A DNA stretch of 64,000 bases, taken from Scatosoma sp045127595 (GTDB lineage: Bacteria > Bacillota > Clostridia > Christensenellales > Borkfalkiaceae). The first letter of the stretch is position 1. Each line of letters starts with the position of its first letter. Under the pieces are notes generated by a model. It did not search any database. It saw only the letters and a list, made by a program, of their open reading frames with translations, and had not been told where the DNA came from. The stretch is taken from assembly GCA_045127595.1 (NCBI GenBank), contig JBGVQS010000027.1, forward strand, positions 59,092 through 123,091. The letters are read 5' to 3'. The translations under genes were made by a program, and so were the position numbers. Shown piece after piece: positions 7,104 through 15,261 of this stretch.

Positions 7104-7189
7104 TGGTGCCGAAGGTGGGACTTGAACCCACACGGTATCGCTACCAATGGATTTTGAGTCCATCGCGTCTGCCATTCCACCACTTCGGC
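7104..7189 (-). tRNA. tRNA-Leu (anticodon CAA)
   Basis: On the minus strand the 7-bp acceptor stem GCCGAAG/CTTCGGC, a class II body with a long variable arm, anticodon loop CTCAAAA (anticodon CAA, reads UUG), the GGTTCAAGTCC T-arm and an encoded CCA (7104-7106) are all present. Confidence 0.96.
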
Positions 7190-7208
7190 AACGATTAACA
7201 GCTTATTT

Positions 7209-7237
7209 ATTATACTCAATCCATAAAAAAAAATCAA
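7209..7237 (-). promoter_or_regulatory. Sigma-A promoter of tRNA-Leu
   Basis: Minus-strand TTGATT (7232-7237), 17-base spacer and TATAAT (7209-7214), about 20 bases before the tRNA 5' end. Confidence 0.8.
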
Positions 7238-7286
7238 GCGTTTGCACAAGGTTTTTTATAAAAAATTAAATATTTTTTTAATTCTC

Positions 7287-7315
7287 TTGCGATTTTTTTT
7301 ATTTCGTGGTAAAAT
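7287..7315 (+). promoter_or_regulatory. polA: Sigma-A promoter of polA
   Basis: TTGCGA (7287-7292), 17-base spacer, TAAAAT (7310-7315). A ribosome binding site AAAGGA follows before the ATG at 7350. Confidence 0.65.
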
Positions 7316-7349
7316 ACTAATATATATCAATAAAGGATGCGCATTATAT

Positions 7350-9941
7350 ATGGAAAAACTGGTTTTGATTGACGGAAATAGCCTTTTAAACAGAGCGTTT
7401 TATGCAACGCCTGCTTTTACTACGAAAGACGGCTTGCCTACCAACGGGGTGTTTGGATTTATTAAATTACTTTTAAAGATTATTTCCGAAAAGAAACCAA
7501 CGTATTTGGCAGTTGCATTCGACGTGCATGCGCCTACCTTCCGCCATCATGTTTACAAAGAGTATAAAGCAGGTAGAAAGCCGATGCCGCAAGAATTAGC
7601 GGTACAAATGCCCATTTTAAAAGAATTGTTGGCGCAAATGCACATATGTATCTATGAAAAAGCGGGTTACGAAGCGGATGATATTATCGGTACTTTGGCG
7701 AAAAAATTCTCCGTGGAAACGTTGATATATACAGGGGATCGAGATTCCTATCAGCTTGTAGACGAAACCACGAAGGTTTGTTATACTCGTAAGGGCGTCA
7801 GCGATATTTTAGAGTTAAGTAGCGAGAATTTTAAAGACGAAATAGGGCTTGATCCCGTTCAAATCATTGATTTAAAAGCGTTGATGGGGGATAAATCGGA
7901 CAATATTCCCGGTGTTGCTGGTGTGGGCGAGAAATCGGCTTATGGGCTACTTGAAAAGTATTACGATTTAGAAAATATTTATGCGCATATTGAAGAAGTT
8001 GGCGGGGCATTAAATAAAAAATTGCTTCACGGGAAAGAAAGTGCTTTTTTCTCTAAAAAACTCGCGACGATTGACACGGCTGCTCCTGTGGAAATTACGC
8101 TTGCGGACTGTGTTTTAAAAATGCCTTTTTCGATTGCTGTTAAGGATAAATTTGCCGCATTAGAATTCAAAAGTTTACTGACCAAAAATATTTTTTCAGA
8201 GGATAGCGATCAGGAAACTTCTGATTCTCTCGAGGGGAATGTCGAGGCGATACAGCCACAAGAAATTCTTGCGGAATCCATTGAAAGTGTTGTTAGTGCA
8301 ATAAATACGTCAAATTCTGATTTTATTGCTTGTGATTGGGGTGATAATGCGTTACGAATATGCCTTGTTGACGAAGGGAAAAAACGGGCGTATGAGTATG
8401 TTTTGCCGACCAAAACGGGGCTGTTAGACGTTGGCTTTTATGATTATCAAATTACGGGCGTATTAAAGGAAATTTATTGCACTAAAAAAAGAGTAATTTC
8501 CTATAACGTAAAAGAGCATATGCATAGACTTGATATGCTGGAAATTGAGCATTTAGCGCTTTATGATGACGTTTCCGTATTAAAATGCCTTGCTGATGGA
8601 CTTGGAAATTCTGATACTTTGGAGTTTTGTTTGAATTATCATGGGCTCGACGGGAGCTTTCCTGCATTCGGTCTTTACTATTTGCGTAATTTCTATTTTA
8701 ACCGATTAAATGAAAGGGAAAAGAAACTTTATTTAGATGTGGAACTTCCGCTTATTCGCGTATTGTTTGAAATGGAAAAACAAGGGGTCTGCGTTGATCT
8801 AGCGACATTGAACGATTTTTCTTTCCGTTATAAAACGGAAATTGCGGAATTGGTAGAAAAAATCTACGTGTTGGCGGGGGAAAAGTTTAATATCAACTCC
8901 ACGCAGCAGCTTGGAAAAATTCTTTTCGAGAAATTGAAAATAGGCGCAGGAGTTAAGAAAAATAAAGATAGCAAAAGTTATAAAACAACCGCGGAAGAAT
9001 TAGAAAAATATGCCGAAGAATCGGAGATTGTCCGCTTGATTTTACGTTATAGAAAGATACAAAAAATTAGTTCAACGTATATCGAGGGATTTAAGCCTTT
9101 GATTAAAAACGGTAAAGTGCATACGACGTATAACCAAAGTTATACGCTTACAGGTAGATTGTCTAGCGAAAAACCGAACCTGCAAAATATTCCTATTCGC
9201 ACGGAAGAAGGGCGTGAGTTACGTAAATTGTTCACGGCTGAAAAGGGAAATATTTTGATTGATGCCGACTATTCGCAAATCGAGTTGCGGCTTTTAGCGC
9301 ATTTTTCAGGGTGTAAAGAACTTTTAGAGGCTTATCAAAATGCAAAAGATATTCATGCGATTACAGCTTCACAGGTTTTTGAAGTTCCGCTTGAAGAAGT
9401 AACTTCTCAAATGCGCAGGGACGCAAAAGCTGTTAATTTCGGGATTATATACGGCATAAGTGCTTTCGGGCTGGCCAGCGATTTGAATATAAGCGCTAAA
9501 AAGGCGCAGGAATACATTAACCGCTACTTTGAAAGTTATTCGGATGTAAAGACGTATATGCAAAACAACGTTGATGCTGCCAATAATTTAGGTTTTGTTA
9601 CTACGCTTTTAGGCAGACGGCGCGTGATCAATGAAATTAAATCTTCAAATTATAACATTCGTTCGTTTGGAGAGCGCGCAGCTATGAATATGCCTTTGCA
9701 GGGTTCAAGTGCGGATATTATAAAGATTGCTATGATCAACGTTGCCAAGCGCTTAAAGGCGGAAGGGTATAAGGCGAAGCTTGTTATGCAGGTGCACGAC
9801 GAATTGGTCATTGATTGCCCTGTAAAAGAAGCGGATTCGGTTGCAGATATTTTGAAATACGAAATGGAGCACGCCGTTGCGTTAAACGTACCGCTTACGG
9901 TCGAAGTGGCCGTGGGAAACAGTTGGTATCAGACAAAATAA
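7350..9941 (+). CDS. polA: DNA polymerase I
   Basis: 863 residues from the ATG at 7350; a longer frame upstream runs through the promoter and lacks the family N-terminus MEKLVLIDGNSLLNRAF. Order: 5'-3' flap nuclease (about 1-280, GDKSDNIPG), a central 3'-5' exonuclease-like domain and the polymerase domain with motif A DADYSQIELR (near 637), motif B RRDAKAVNFGIIYG (near 689) and motif C VHDELV (near 814). In the central domain the metal-binding D-x-E of exonuclease motif I appears as DWG, so proofreading is probably lost, as in Bacillus Pol I. It fills gaps in repair and removes Okazaki RNA. coaE follows 41 bases later, a common Firmicute neighbour. Confidence 0.96.
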   Translation: MEKLVLIDGNSLLNRAFYATPAFTTKDGLPTNGVFGFIKLLLKIISEKKPTYLAVAFDVHAPTFRHHVYKEYKAGRKPMPQELAVQMPILKELLAQMHICIYEKAGYEADDIIGTLAKKFSVETLIYTGDRDSYQLVDETTKVCYTRKGVSDILELSSENFKDEIGLDPVQIIDLKALMGDKSDNIPGVAGVGEKSAYGLLEKYYDLENIYAHIEEVGGALNKKLLHGKESAFFSKKLATIDTAAPVEITLADCVLKMPFSIAVKDKFAALEFKSLLTKNIFSEDSDQETSDSLEGNVEAIQPQEILAESIESVVSAINTSNSDFIACDWGDNALRICLVDEGKKRAYEYVLPTKTGLLDVGFYDYQITGVLKEIYCTKKRVISYNVKEHMHRLDMLEIEHLALYDDVSVLKCLADGLGNSDTLEFCLNYHGLDGSFPAFGLYYLRNFYFNRLNEREKKLYLDVELPLIRVLFEMEKQGVCVDLATLNDFSFRYKTEIAELVEKIYVLAGEKFNINSTQQLGKILFEKLKIGAGVKKNKDSKSYKTTAEELEKYAEESEIVRLILRYRKIQKISSTYIEGFKPLIKNGKVHTTYNQSYTLTGRLSSEKPNLQNIPIRTEEGRELRKLFTAEKGNILIDADYSQIELRLLAHFSGCKELLEAYQNAKDIHAITASQVFEVPLEEVTSQMRRDAKAVNFGIIYGISAFGLASDLNISAKKAQEYINRYFESYSDVKTYMQNNVDAANNLGFVTTLLGRRRVINEIKSSNYNIRSFGERAAMNMPLQGSSADIIKIAMINVAKRLKAEGYKAKLVMQVHDELVIDCPVKEADSVADILKYEMEHAVALNVPLTVEVAVGNSWYQTK

Positions 9942-9950
9942 GCAAAGCTA

Positions 9951-9972
9951 TGTGAAACAAATTTTGTGAAAC
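9951..9972 (+). repeat. GAAAC-N9-GAAAC repeat, copy 1
   Basis: TGTGAAAC occurs twice (9951-9958 and 9965-9972), 14 bases apart, between polA and coaE. The full element fits the pattern TGAAACAAATTNNGTGAAAC shared by copies at 10.2, 10.6 and 53.8 kb. Confidence 0.7.
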
Positions 9973-9982
9973 GGAGAGCATT

Positions 9983-10576
9983 ATGGCAAAAAAAATAGCA
10001 GTTACCGGTGGAATCGGTAGCGGTAAATCAACGGTTATTTCTATCCTTAAAAATATGGGCTATTCCGTTTTTTCTTGTGATGAAATATACGGTGAAATTC
10101 TTTTGGAAGAAGAATATATCGAAAAGGTAGCAAAACTTTTTCCTGCAGTTGTCGAAAATGGGCAAATAAATCGAAAAGCTTTAAGCGAATACGTTTTTAA
10201 TCATGAAACAAATCTTGTGAAACTGAATGCTTTGGCACATCCAATAATCATGGAACGTTTGCTTTCTAAAATGGAACAATCGAATGCAGAGTATATATTT
10301 GCGGAAGTGCCGTTGCTGTTTGAAGGGAATTTTGAAAATTTATTCGACAAGGTTCTTGTTGTTATGCGGGATATAGATATACGCATCGAAAACGTAATGC
10401 AGCGTGATGCGCTTTCAGAACAACAAGTAAAACAGCGTATTTCAAAACAGTTTGATTATTCTTCGCAGGAAGCTAAAAAACGGTTTGAAAATTGCAACGC
10501 GATCTTACTTGAGAATATGGGTAATTTGGAACAATTAAATGCCCAGATTATTAAGCTATTTAATAGCAATTTATGA
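9983..10576 (+). CDS. coaE: Dephospho-CoA kinase
   Basis: A 197-residue P-loop kinase for the last step of coenzyme A synthesis (ATP plus dephospho-CoA gives CoA). P-loop GGIGSGKST is at 9-17, and FSCDEIYGE near 31-39 corresponds to the substrate-binding D of the family. HPII near residue 85, EVPLLFE near 110 and the QRD..SEQQVKQRIS lid region are also present. Length is normal. It is probably cotranscribed with polA and ends before an intrinsic terminator. GAAAC-pair repeats lie just before, inside (residues 74-80) and at the end of the gene. Confidence 0.94.
   Translation: MAKKIAVTGGIGSGKSTVISILKNMGYSVFSCDEIYGEILLEEEYIEKVAKLFPAVVENGQINRKALSEYVFNHETNLVKLNALAHPIIMERLLSKMEQSNAEYIFAEVPLLFEGNFENLFDKVLVVMRDIDIRIENVMQRDALSEQQVKQRISKQFDYSSQEAKKRFENCNAILLENMGNLEQLNAQIIKLFNSNL
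10204..10223 (+). repeat. GAAAC-N9-GAAAC repeat, copy 2 (inside coaE)
   Basis: GAAAC at 10205-10209 and 10219-10223, exactly 14 apart. The element TGAAACAAATCTTGTGAAAC differs from copy 1 at one base in the interval, yet here it is coding sequence (ETNLVK). Confidence 0.6.
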
Positions 10577-10593
10577 AACATATTCCGTGAAAC
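10574..10593 (+). repeat. GAAAC-N9-GAAAC repeat, copy 3 (coaE stop)
   Basis: GAAAC at 10575-10579 and 10589-10593, 14 apart. The first box overlaps the TGA stop of coaE. Confidence 0.65.
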
Positions 10594-10620
10594 TTTTTGT
10601 AAATATTAAATAAATGGAGA

Positions 10621-10651
10621 ATCCCCCGAGCAAAAAATGGGGGATTTTTTT
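10621..10651 (+). terminator. Intrinsic terminator after coaE
   Basis: Stem ATCCCCC / GGGGGAT with an 11-base loop and a run of T's to 10651, ending the polA-coaE unit. Confidence 0.9.
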
Positions 10652-10690
10652 GTAGAGAAACGCAATGTATACAAGCAATCATATCGCAGA

Positions 10691-10750
10691 TGTACTATGC
10701 CTGAAATAATTATATCGTTACGCATAGCATAATACCTATGTCAGACATTG
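10691..10750. repeat. Interspersed palindromic repeat, copy 1
   Basis: Contains TATGCCTGAAATAA (10696-10709) and TAATACCTATGTCAG (10730-10744) followed by ACAT. The second part is identical over 15 bases to the copy inside the BaiN-like gene at 53.27 kb; the first matches the copy at 32.6 kb with one change. The rest of the 10577-10933 gap holds only the coaE terminator and the glgB promoter. Confidence 0.7.
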
Positions 10751-10844
10751 CTATTCAGGAAGGTTGATTTTTAATATTTTAGACGTTTGAAACTCATATA
10801 TGGAAATAAAAATAAAAATTTTGCAAATATTTTTTTAAATAGTC

Positions 10845-10873
10845 TTGATATTTTGCATTTTGTATAGTATAAT
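10845..10873 (+). promoter_or_regulatory. glgB: Sigma-A promoter of the glycogen island
   Basis: TTGATA (10845-10850), 17-base spacer, TATAAT (10868-10873). Ribosome binding site AGGGAG precedes the ATG at 10934. Confidence 0.8.
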
Positions 10874-10933
10874 AGAACATAATAAGATATATAGCTAATT
10901 TCTTAAGCGGTTATATGATATTAGGGAGCGAAA

Positions 10934-12826
10934 ATGTCTTTATTTGATACCGATTATCCATTGTATTTATTTCATCACGGCGAAAACTTTAAAGCATATG
11001 AAACGTTTGGTGCGCATCCAGTATCGTGTAAAGGGAAACGTGGTTATGTTTTTCGTGTTTGGGCACCGCGCGCTGAAAGTGTTTCCGTTATTGGAGAATT
11101 TAACGGTTGGAACATATCGGCAAATCCTATGGAACGTTTAATTGACGGCGAAACTTTTGAAGTTTTTATTCCTGGATTAAAAGAATTTGACGCATATAAA
11201 TATTGCATTCAAACGAAAGACGGTAGAATGCTTTATAAAGCCGATCCCTATGCTTTTCACGCGGAAACGCCTGGTACAGAATCTTCCAATGCTTCCAAGC
11301 TATACCGTTTGAATGGGTATAAATGGGGGGATAAGGCATATTTGGACAAGCGTCAACATACGAATATTTATGCATCTCCTTTTAACACCTATGAGGTTAA
11401 TTTGCTTTCTTGGCGCAAGCACGAAGACGGAACGTATTATACCTATCGTGAATTGGCGTCGGAATTGGTTGCTTACGTGCAAGAAATGGGGTATACGCAC
11501 GTGGAAATTATGCCCGTAACAGAGCATCCGTTCGATGGATCTTGGGGATATCAGGTATCCGGTTATTTTGCCATAACTTCAAGGCTTGGAACGCCCAAAG
11601 ATTTTATGTATCTTGTAGATTGTTTTCACCGTGCGGGGATCGGCGTGATTTTGGATTGGGTGCCCGCGCATTTCCCCAAAGACGCGTTTGGTTTATATGA
11701 ATTTGACGGAGAACCGTTATATGAGTATACGCAATGGGATAGACAGGAAAACAAAGGCTGGGGCACTCGTAAGTTCGACTTTGGTAGAAATGAAGTCATT
11801 TCTTTTTTGATTTCTTCGGCAAATTTTCTTTTTGAGCAGTATCATATAGACGGTTTACGCGTTGATGCCGTTGCCTCTATGCTGTATTTGGATTATGATA
11901 AAAACGACGGAGAATGGGTTCCGAATATTTACGGAGAAAACAAGCATTTAGAGGCAATTTCTTTTCTTCGCAGATTAAATGAAACGATTTTTGCGAATTT
12001 CCCGCACGCACTTATGATTGCCGAAGAATCCACTGCTTGGCCAATGGTTACCAAACCTACGAGTATGGGGGGGCTTGGTTTTAATTTCAAGTGGAATATG
12101 GGCTGGATGAACGACGTGTTAGCCTATATTTCTTCCGATCCCGTGTATAGAAGATATAATCATAATAAGTTGACGTTTTCAATGATGTATGCCTTTTCCG
12201 AAAACTACGTTTTACCGATTTCCCACGACGAAGTCGTGCACGGAAAAGCTTCGTTGATTGGAAAAATGCCTGGTTCATACGAAGAAAAATTTGCGGGAGT
12301 TCGGGCATTTTTGGGCTATATGATGTCCCATCCAGGAAAGAAATTGAACTTTATGGGCACGGAAATCGGACAGTTCAAAGAATGGGCTTACAAAGAAGGG
12401 ATTGAATTTTTCTTACAACAATATCCCTTGCATAAAAAGCTTTCTCAAATGATAAAGGAGTTGAATATTTTCTATAAAACTACGCCTGCTCTTTTCCAAG
12501 TTGAAGACTCTTGGGAAGGGTTTGAGTGGCTCGCGGCGGATGATGCGGATCGTAATTTTATTGCATATCAAAGAAAGGATTTGGACGGAAATACGATTGT
12601 GGTTATGATCAATTTCTCCGGTTCAGATTATAAAAACTACCGTTTAGGACTCGCTGAAGGGAAATATCAAGTAGTTTTCAATAGCGATTCTATAAAATAC
12701 GGCGGTAGCGGCGCAATTAAAAAGCGCGTTTTCAATACGAAAAAAACGTTTAGCCATGGCAAAGAGCAATCGATTGAATTCGATCTTCCAAAGCTGACTT
12801 GCGTTTATTTAAAAAAAATCAATTAA
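10934..12826 (+). CDS. glgB: 1,4-alpha-glucan branching enzyme
   Basis: 630 residues, GH13 branching enzyme that makes alpha-1,6 branches in glycogen. N-terminal CBM48-type domain (YVFRVWAPRAESVSVIGEFNGWN region, about 38-60), then the catalytic barrel with the nucleophile Asp in GLRVDAVASMLY (about residue 312), the acid Glu in MIAEEST (about 361) and the third Asp in ISHDEVVHG (about 435), and a C-terminal beta domain. Length fits the GlgB family without the extra N1 domain. First gene of the glycogen island, 15 bases before glgC. Confidence 0.95.
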   Translation: MSLFDTDYPLYLFHHGENFKAYETFGAHPVSCKGKRGYVFRVWAPRAESVSVIGEFNGWNISANPMERLIDGETFEVFIPGLKEFDAYKYCIQTKDGRMLYKADPYAFHAETPGTESSNASKLYRLNGYKWGDKAYLDKRQHTNIYASPFNTYEVNLLSWRKHEDGTYYTYRELASELVAYVQEMGYTHVEIMPVTEHPFDGSWGYQVSGYFAITSRLGTPKDFMYLVDCFHRAGIGVILDWVPAHFPKDAFGLYEFDGEPLYEYTQWDRQENKGWGTRKFDFGRNEVISFLISSANFLFEQYHIDGLRVDAVASMLYLDYDKNDGEWVPNIYGENKHLEAISFLRRLNETIFANFPHALMIAEESTAWPMVTKPTSMGGLGFNFKWNMGWMNDVLAYISSDPVYRRYNHNKLTFSMMYAFSENYVLPISHDEVVHGKASLIGKMPGSYEEKFAGVRAFLGYMMSHPGKKLNFMGTEIGQFKEWAYKEGIEFFLQQYPLHKKLSQMIKELNIFYKTTPALFQVEDSWEGFEWLAADDADRNFIAYQRKDLDGNTIVVMINFSGSDYKNYRLGLAEGKYQVVFNSDSIKYGGSGAIKKRVFNTKKTFSHGKEQSIEFDLPKLTCVYLKKIN

Positions 12827-12841
12827 TCTAAGGGGGCATTT

Positions 12842-14035
12842 ATGCAAAGAAAAAAGGAATGCGTTGCGATGCTTTTGGCGGGCGGACAAGGCAGTAGATT
12901 GTACGCTTTAACCACGAATATCGCGAAACCTGCAGTAGCTTTTGGGGCAAAATACCGTATTATCGATTTTCCGCTCTCAAACTGCATCAATTCAGGTATT
13001 GACACGGTGGGGGTTCTCACGCAATACCAACCGTTGATCTTGAACGAATATATCGGCAACGGACAACCGTGGGATTTGGACAGAACCTACGGCGGCGTAC
13101 ATATTCTTTCGCCGTATCAGGCAAAGACTCGTTCTTCTTGGTATGAAGGTACGGCAAATGCAATTTATCAAAACTTACATTTCATGAAGATGTATAACCC
13201 TGAATACGTTTTGATTTTGTCAGGGGATCATATTTATAAAATGGACTATGCCGCAATGCTCAAAGCACACAAGAAAACGGGCGCAGATTGTACGATTGCA
13301 GCAATCAACGTTCCTTTGAGTGAAGCTTCAAGATTCGGTATTCTCAATACGAATCCTGACGGTTCTATTTATCAATTCGAAGAAAAACCCAAAGTTCCCA
13401 AGAGTACCTTAGCGTCTATGGGTATTTATATCTTCAATGCGAAAAAACTCTTTAAATATCTTGAAGAAGACGACGCGAATCCGAATTCCTCGAAGGATTT
13501 TGGGAAAGACGTATTGCCCGCAATGCTCAATGCCGGTGAAAAAATGTTTTCTTATCAATTCGACGGCTATTGGAAAGACGTTGGAACGGTTGCTTCGCTT
13601 TGGCAGGCAAATATGGATTTACTTGGCGAAAACCCCGAATTTGACGTAGGGGATAAGGCTTGGAAAATTCATTCCAGAAACCCGTTAGCGCCTCCTGCGC
13701 ATATTGGAGAAGAAGGTTCTTTGAAGAATTCGATGGTTGCTCTTGGCTGTGAAATTTACGGTCAAGTGGAAAATTCCATTCTCGGAAGCAACGTAGTTGT
13801 TGAAAAAGGTGCGGTTGTTAAAGACGCCGTTGTATTAGCAAATAGCGTTATTCAAGAAAATGCAACTGTTTCCTATTCGATTATCGACGAAAACGTTACG
13901 GTTGGAAAAAATGCAACGATTGGCGTAGAAAAGGATTCTTCCGCTGAAATCGTAGTTCTTGGCAGAGACATTACCGTTGGAGACGGCGTTGTCGTTTGCG
14001 AAGGACAAAAGCACGAAAAAGATATTTTGGCGTAA
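12842..14035 (+). CDS. glgC: Glucose-1-phosphate adenylyltransferase
   Basis: 397 residues. Makes ADP-glucose from ATP and glucose-1-phosphate, the committed step of bacterial glycogen synthesis. The nucleotide-binding loop LLAGGQGSRL (11-20), KYRIIDFPLSNCINSGI, the catalytic region LSGDHIYKMDY (about 120-130), and the FEEKPK loop (about 179-184) are all present. The C-terminal left-handed beta-helix shows repeated V-V-x-K-x-A hexads. It is followed 14 bases later by glgD, with which it forms a GlgCD enzyme in Firmicutes. Confidence 0.95.
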   Translation: MQRKKECVAMLLAGGQGSRLYALTTNIAKPAVAFGAKYRIIDFPLSNCINSGIDTVGVLTQYQPLILNEYIGNGQPWDLDRTYGGVHILSPYQAKTRSSWYEGTANAIYQNLHFMKMYNPEYVLILSGDHIYKMDYAAMLKAHKKTGADCTIAAINVPLSEASRFGILNTNPDGSIYQFEEKPKVPKSTLASMGIYIFNAKKLFKYLEEDDANPNSSKDFGKDVLPAMLNAGEKMFSYQFDGYWKDVGTVASLWQANMDLLGENPEFDVGDKAWKIHSRNPLAPPAHIGEEGSLKNSMVALGCEIYGQVENSILGSNVVVEKGAVVKDAVVLANSVIQENATVSYSIIDENVTVGKNATIGVEKDSSAEIVVLGRDITVGDGVVVCEGQKHEKDILA

Positions 14036-14049
14036 AGGGGGTAATTGAT

Positions 14050-15165
14050 ATGGCAGCATCTGCAATAGGCGTTATTTTTTCGAATACGCATGAAGAAAAT
14101 GTTCCTGAGCTCGTTCGTAGAAGAACAATGGCTTCGATTCCGTATGGCGGTAGATACCGTATTATCGACTTTGCTCTTTCAAATATGGTAAATTCGGGGA
14201 TCACGACGATCGGACTTGTTACCAGCAATAACTACCGTTCCTTGATCGATCATATCGGAAGCGGTAAAGATTGGGATCTTGCAAGAAAAGACGGCGGTAT
14301 CATTTTGCTTCCGCCTTTCTCCGAAAAAAACGATAAACTTTATACGACGCGTTTAGAGGCGCTTGCTTCTCTTCGCGGATTTTTAGGTCGTAGAAAAGAG
14401 GAATACGTTGTTTTGACCGATTGCGACGGCGTTGCAAAATTTGATATTGCTGATATCATCCGCGCGCACGAGGAAAAGAAAGCGGATATTACGCTTGTAA
14501 CTCATTACGGAAAGATTGCAAACCGTTCGGAGTTTCTTCTTGTTAATGCAGACGAAAACGGCAGAATTAACGAAGTAAAGTTGACGCCACACTTAACAGC
14601 GGAAGAAAAGGCAAACGTTTACATAAACTTGATGGTGATCAAACGTCAATTCCTTTTAAATCTCGTAGAAGATTCGGTTGCGCACGGATATAATAGCTTG
14701 GAATCGGATATTCTTGTAAAACAGCTTGATACAATTAAAATTTATCAATATGATTTTAAAGGATATTATGCAGGCATTGATTCCATGTCGGCGTATTATA
14801 AGCATAATATGGAACTGTTGGATAAAGAAGTACGCGACGAATTATTCGGCGATAGAGATATTTATACCAAAGTTCGTGATAGCGCACCGAGCAAATACGG
14901 TGAAAACGCCGTTGTAAAGAATTCTTTGATTTCCGATGGTTGTGAAATTGAGGGGATTGTTGAAAATTCCATTCTCTTCCGTGGCGTTAAAGTGTCCAAA
15001 GGCGCAGTAGTTCGCAATTCGATCATTATGCAGGATAATATGATTGGCGAACATACGTCATTAAATTGTGTTATCACGGATAAAAACGTGGTAATAGGCG
15101 ACAGAAAGACGTTAAGCGGTTGCAGTACGCTTCCGTATTTCATTCAAAAAGGCACGTTACTTTAA
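14050..15165 (+). CDS. glgD: GlgD, regulatory subunit of ADP-glucose pyrophosphorylase
   Basis: 371 residues from the ATG at 14050, which has a GGGGG-type ribosome binding site; an earlier in-frame ATG lies inside glgC and is unlikely. It is a GlgC paralogue: YRIIDFALSNMVNSGI is kept, but the Gly-rich LAGGxGxRL loop is replaced by IFSNTHEENVPEL, and the catalytic DH is DCDG. In Firmicutes GlgD is nearly inactive alone and raises GlgC activity in the complex. The C-terminal beta-helix (IEGIVENSILF..V.VSKGAVVRNS) is intact. Confidence 0.92.
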   Translation: MAASAIGVIFSNTHEENVPELVRRRTMASIPYGGRYRIIDFALSNMVNSGITTIGLVTSNNYRSLIDHIGSGKDWDLARKDGGIILLPPFSEKNDKLYTTRLEALASLRGFLGRRKEEYVVLTDCDGVAKFDIADIIRAHEEKKADITLVTHYGKIANRSEFLLVNADENGRINEVKLTPHLTAEEKANVYINLMVIKRQFLLNLVEDSVAHGYNSLESDILVKQLDTIKIYQYDFKGYYAGIDSMSAYYKHNMELLDKEVRDELFGDRDIYTKVRDSAPSKYGENAVVKNSLISDGCEIEGIVENSILFRGVKVSKGAVVRNSIIMQDNMIGEHTSLNCVITDKNVVIGDRKTLSGCSTLPYFIQKGTLL

Positions 15166-15179
15166 TCATAAATCTCATG

Positions 15180-15210
15180 GATACGACCTATGTCAAACAT
15201 AGGTCGTATC
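15180..15210. repeat. Interspersed palindromic repeat, copy 2 (perfect hairpin)
   Basis: Perfect 14-bp inverted repeat GATACGACCTATGT / ACATAGGTCGTATC with a 3-base loop, between glgD and glgA. No T-run follows, so it is not a standard terminator. The middle ACCTATGTCAAACATAGGT belongs with the palindromes at 10.7, 32.6 and 53.3 kb. Confidence 0.8.
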
Positions 15211-15261
15211 TGTGGCATAATACTTAATATTTCAAATCAAAAAAATAGGAAGGAATAATTT

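Noticed and set aside
15180..15210. Ordinary intrinsic terminator after glgD
   Set aside because: The stem is strong but is followed by TGTGGC instead of a T-run, and it belongs to a repeat family found elsewhere in the window.
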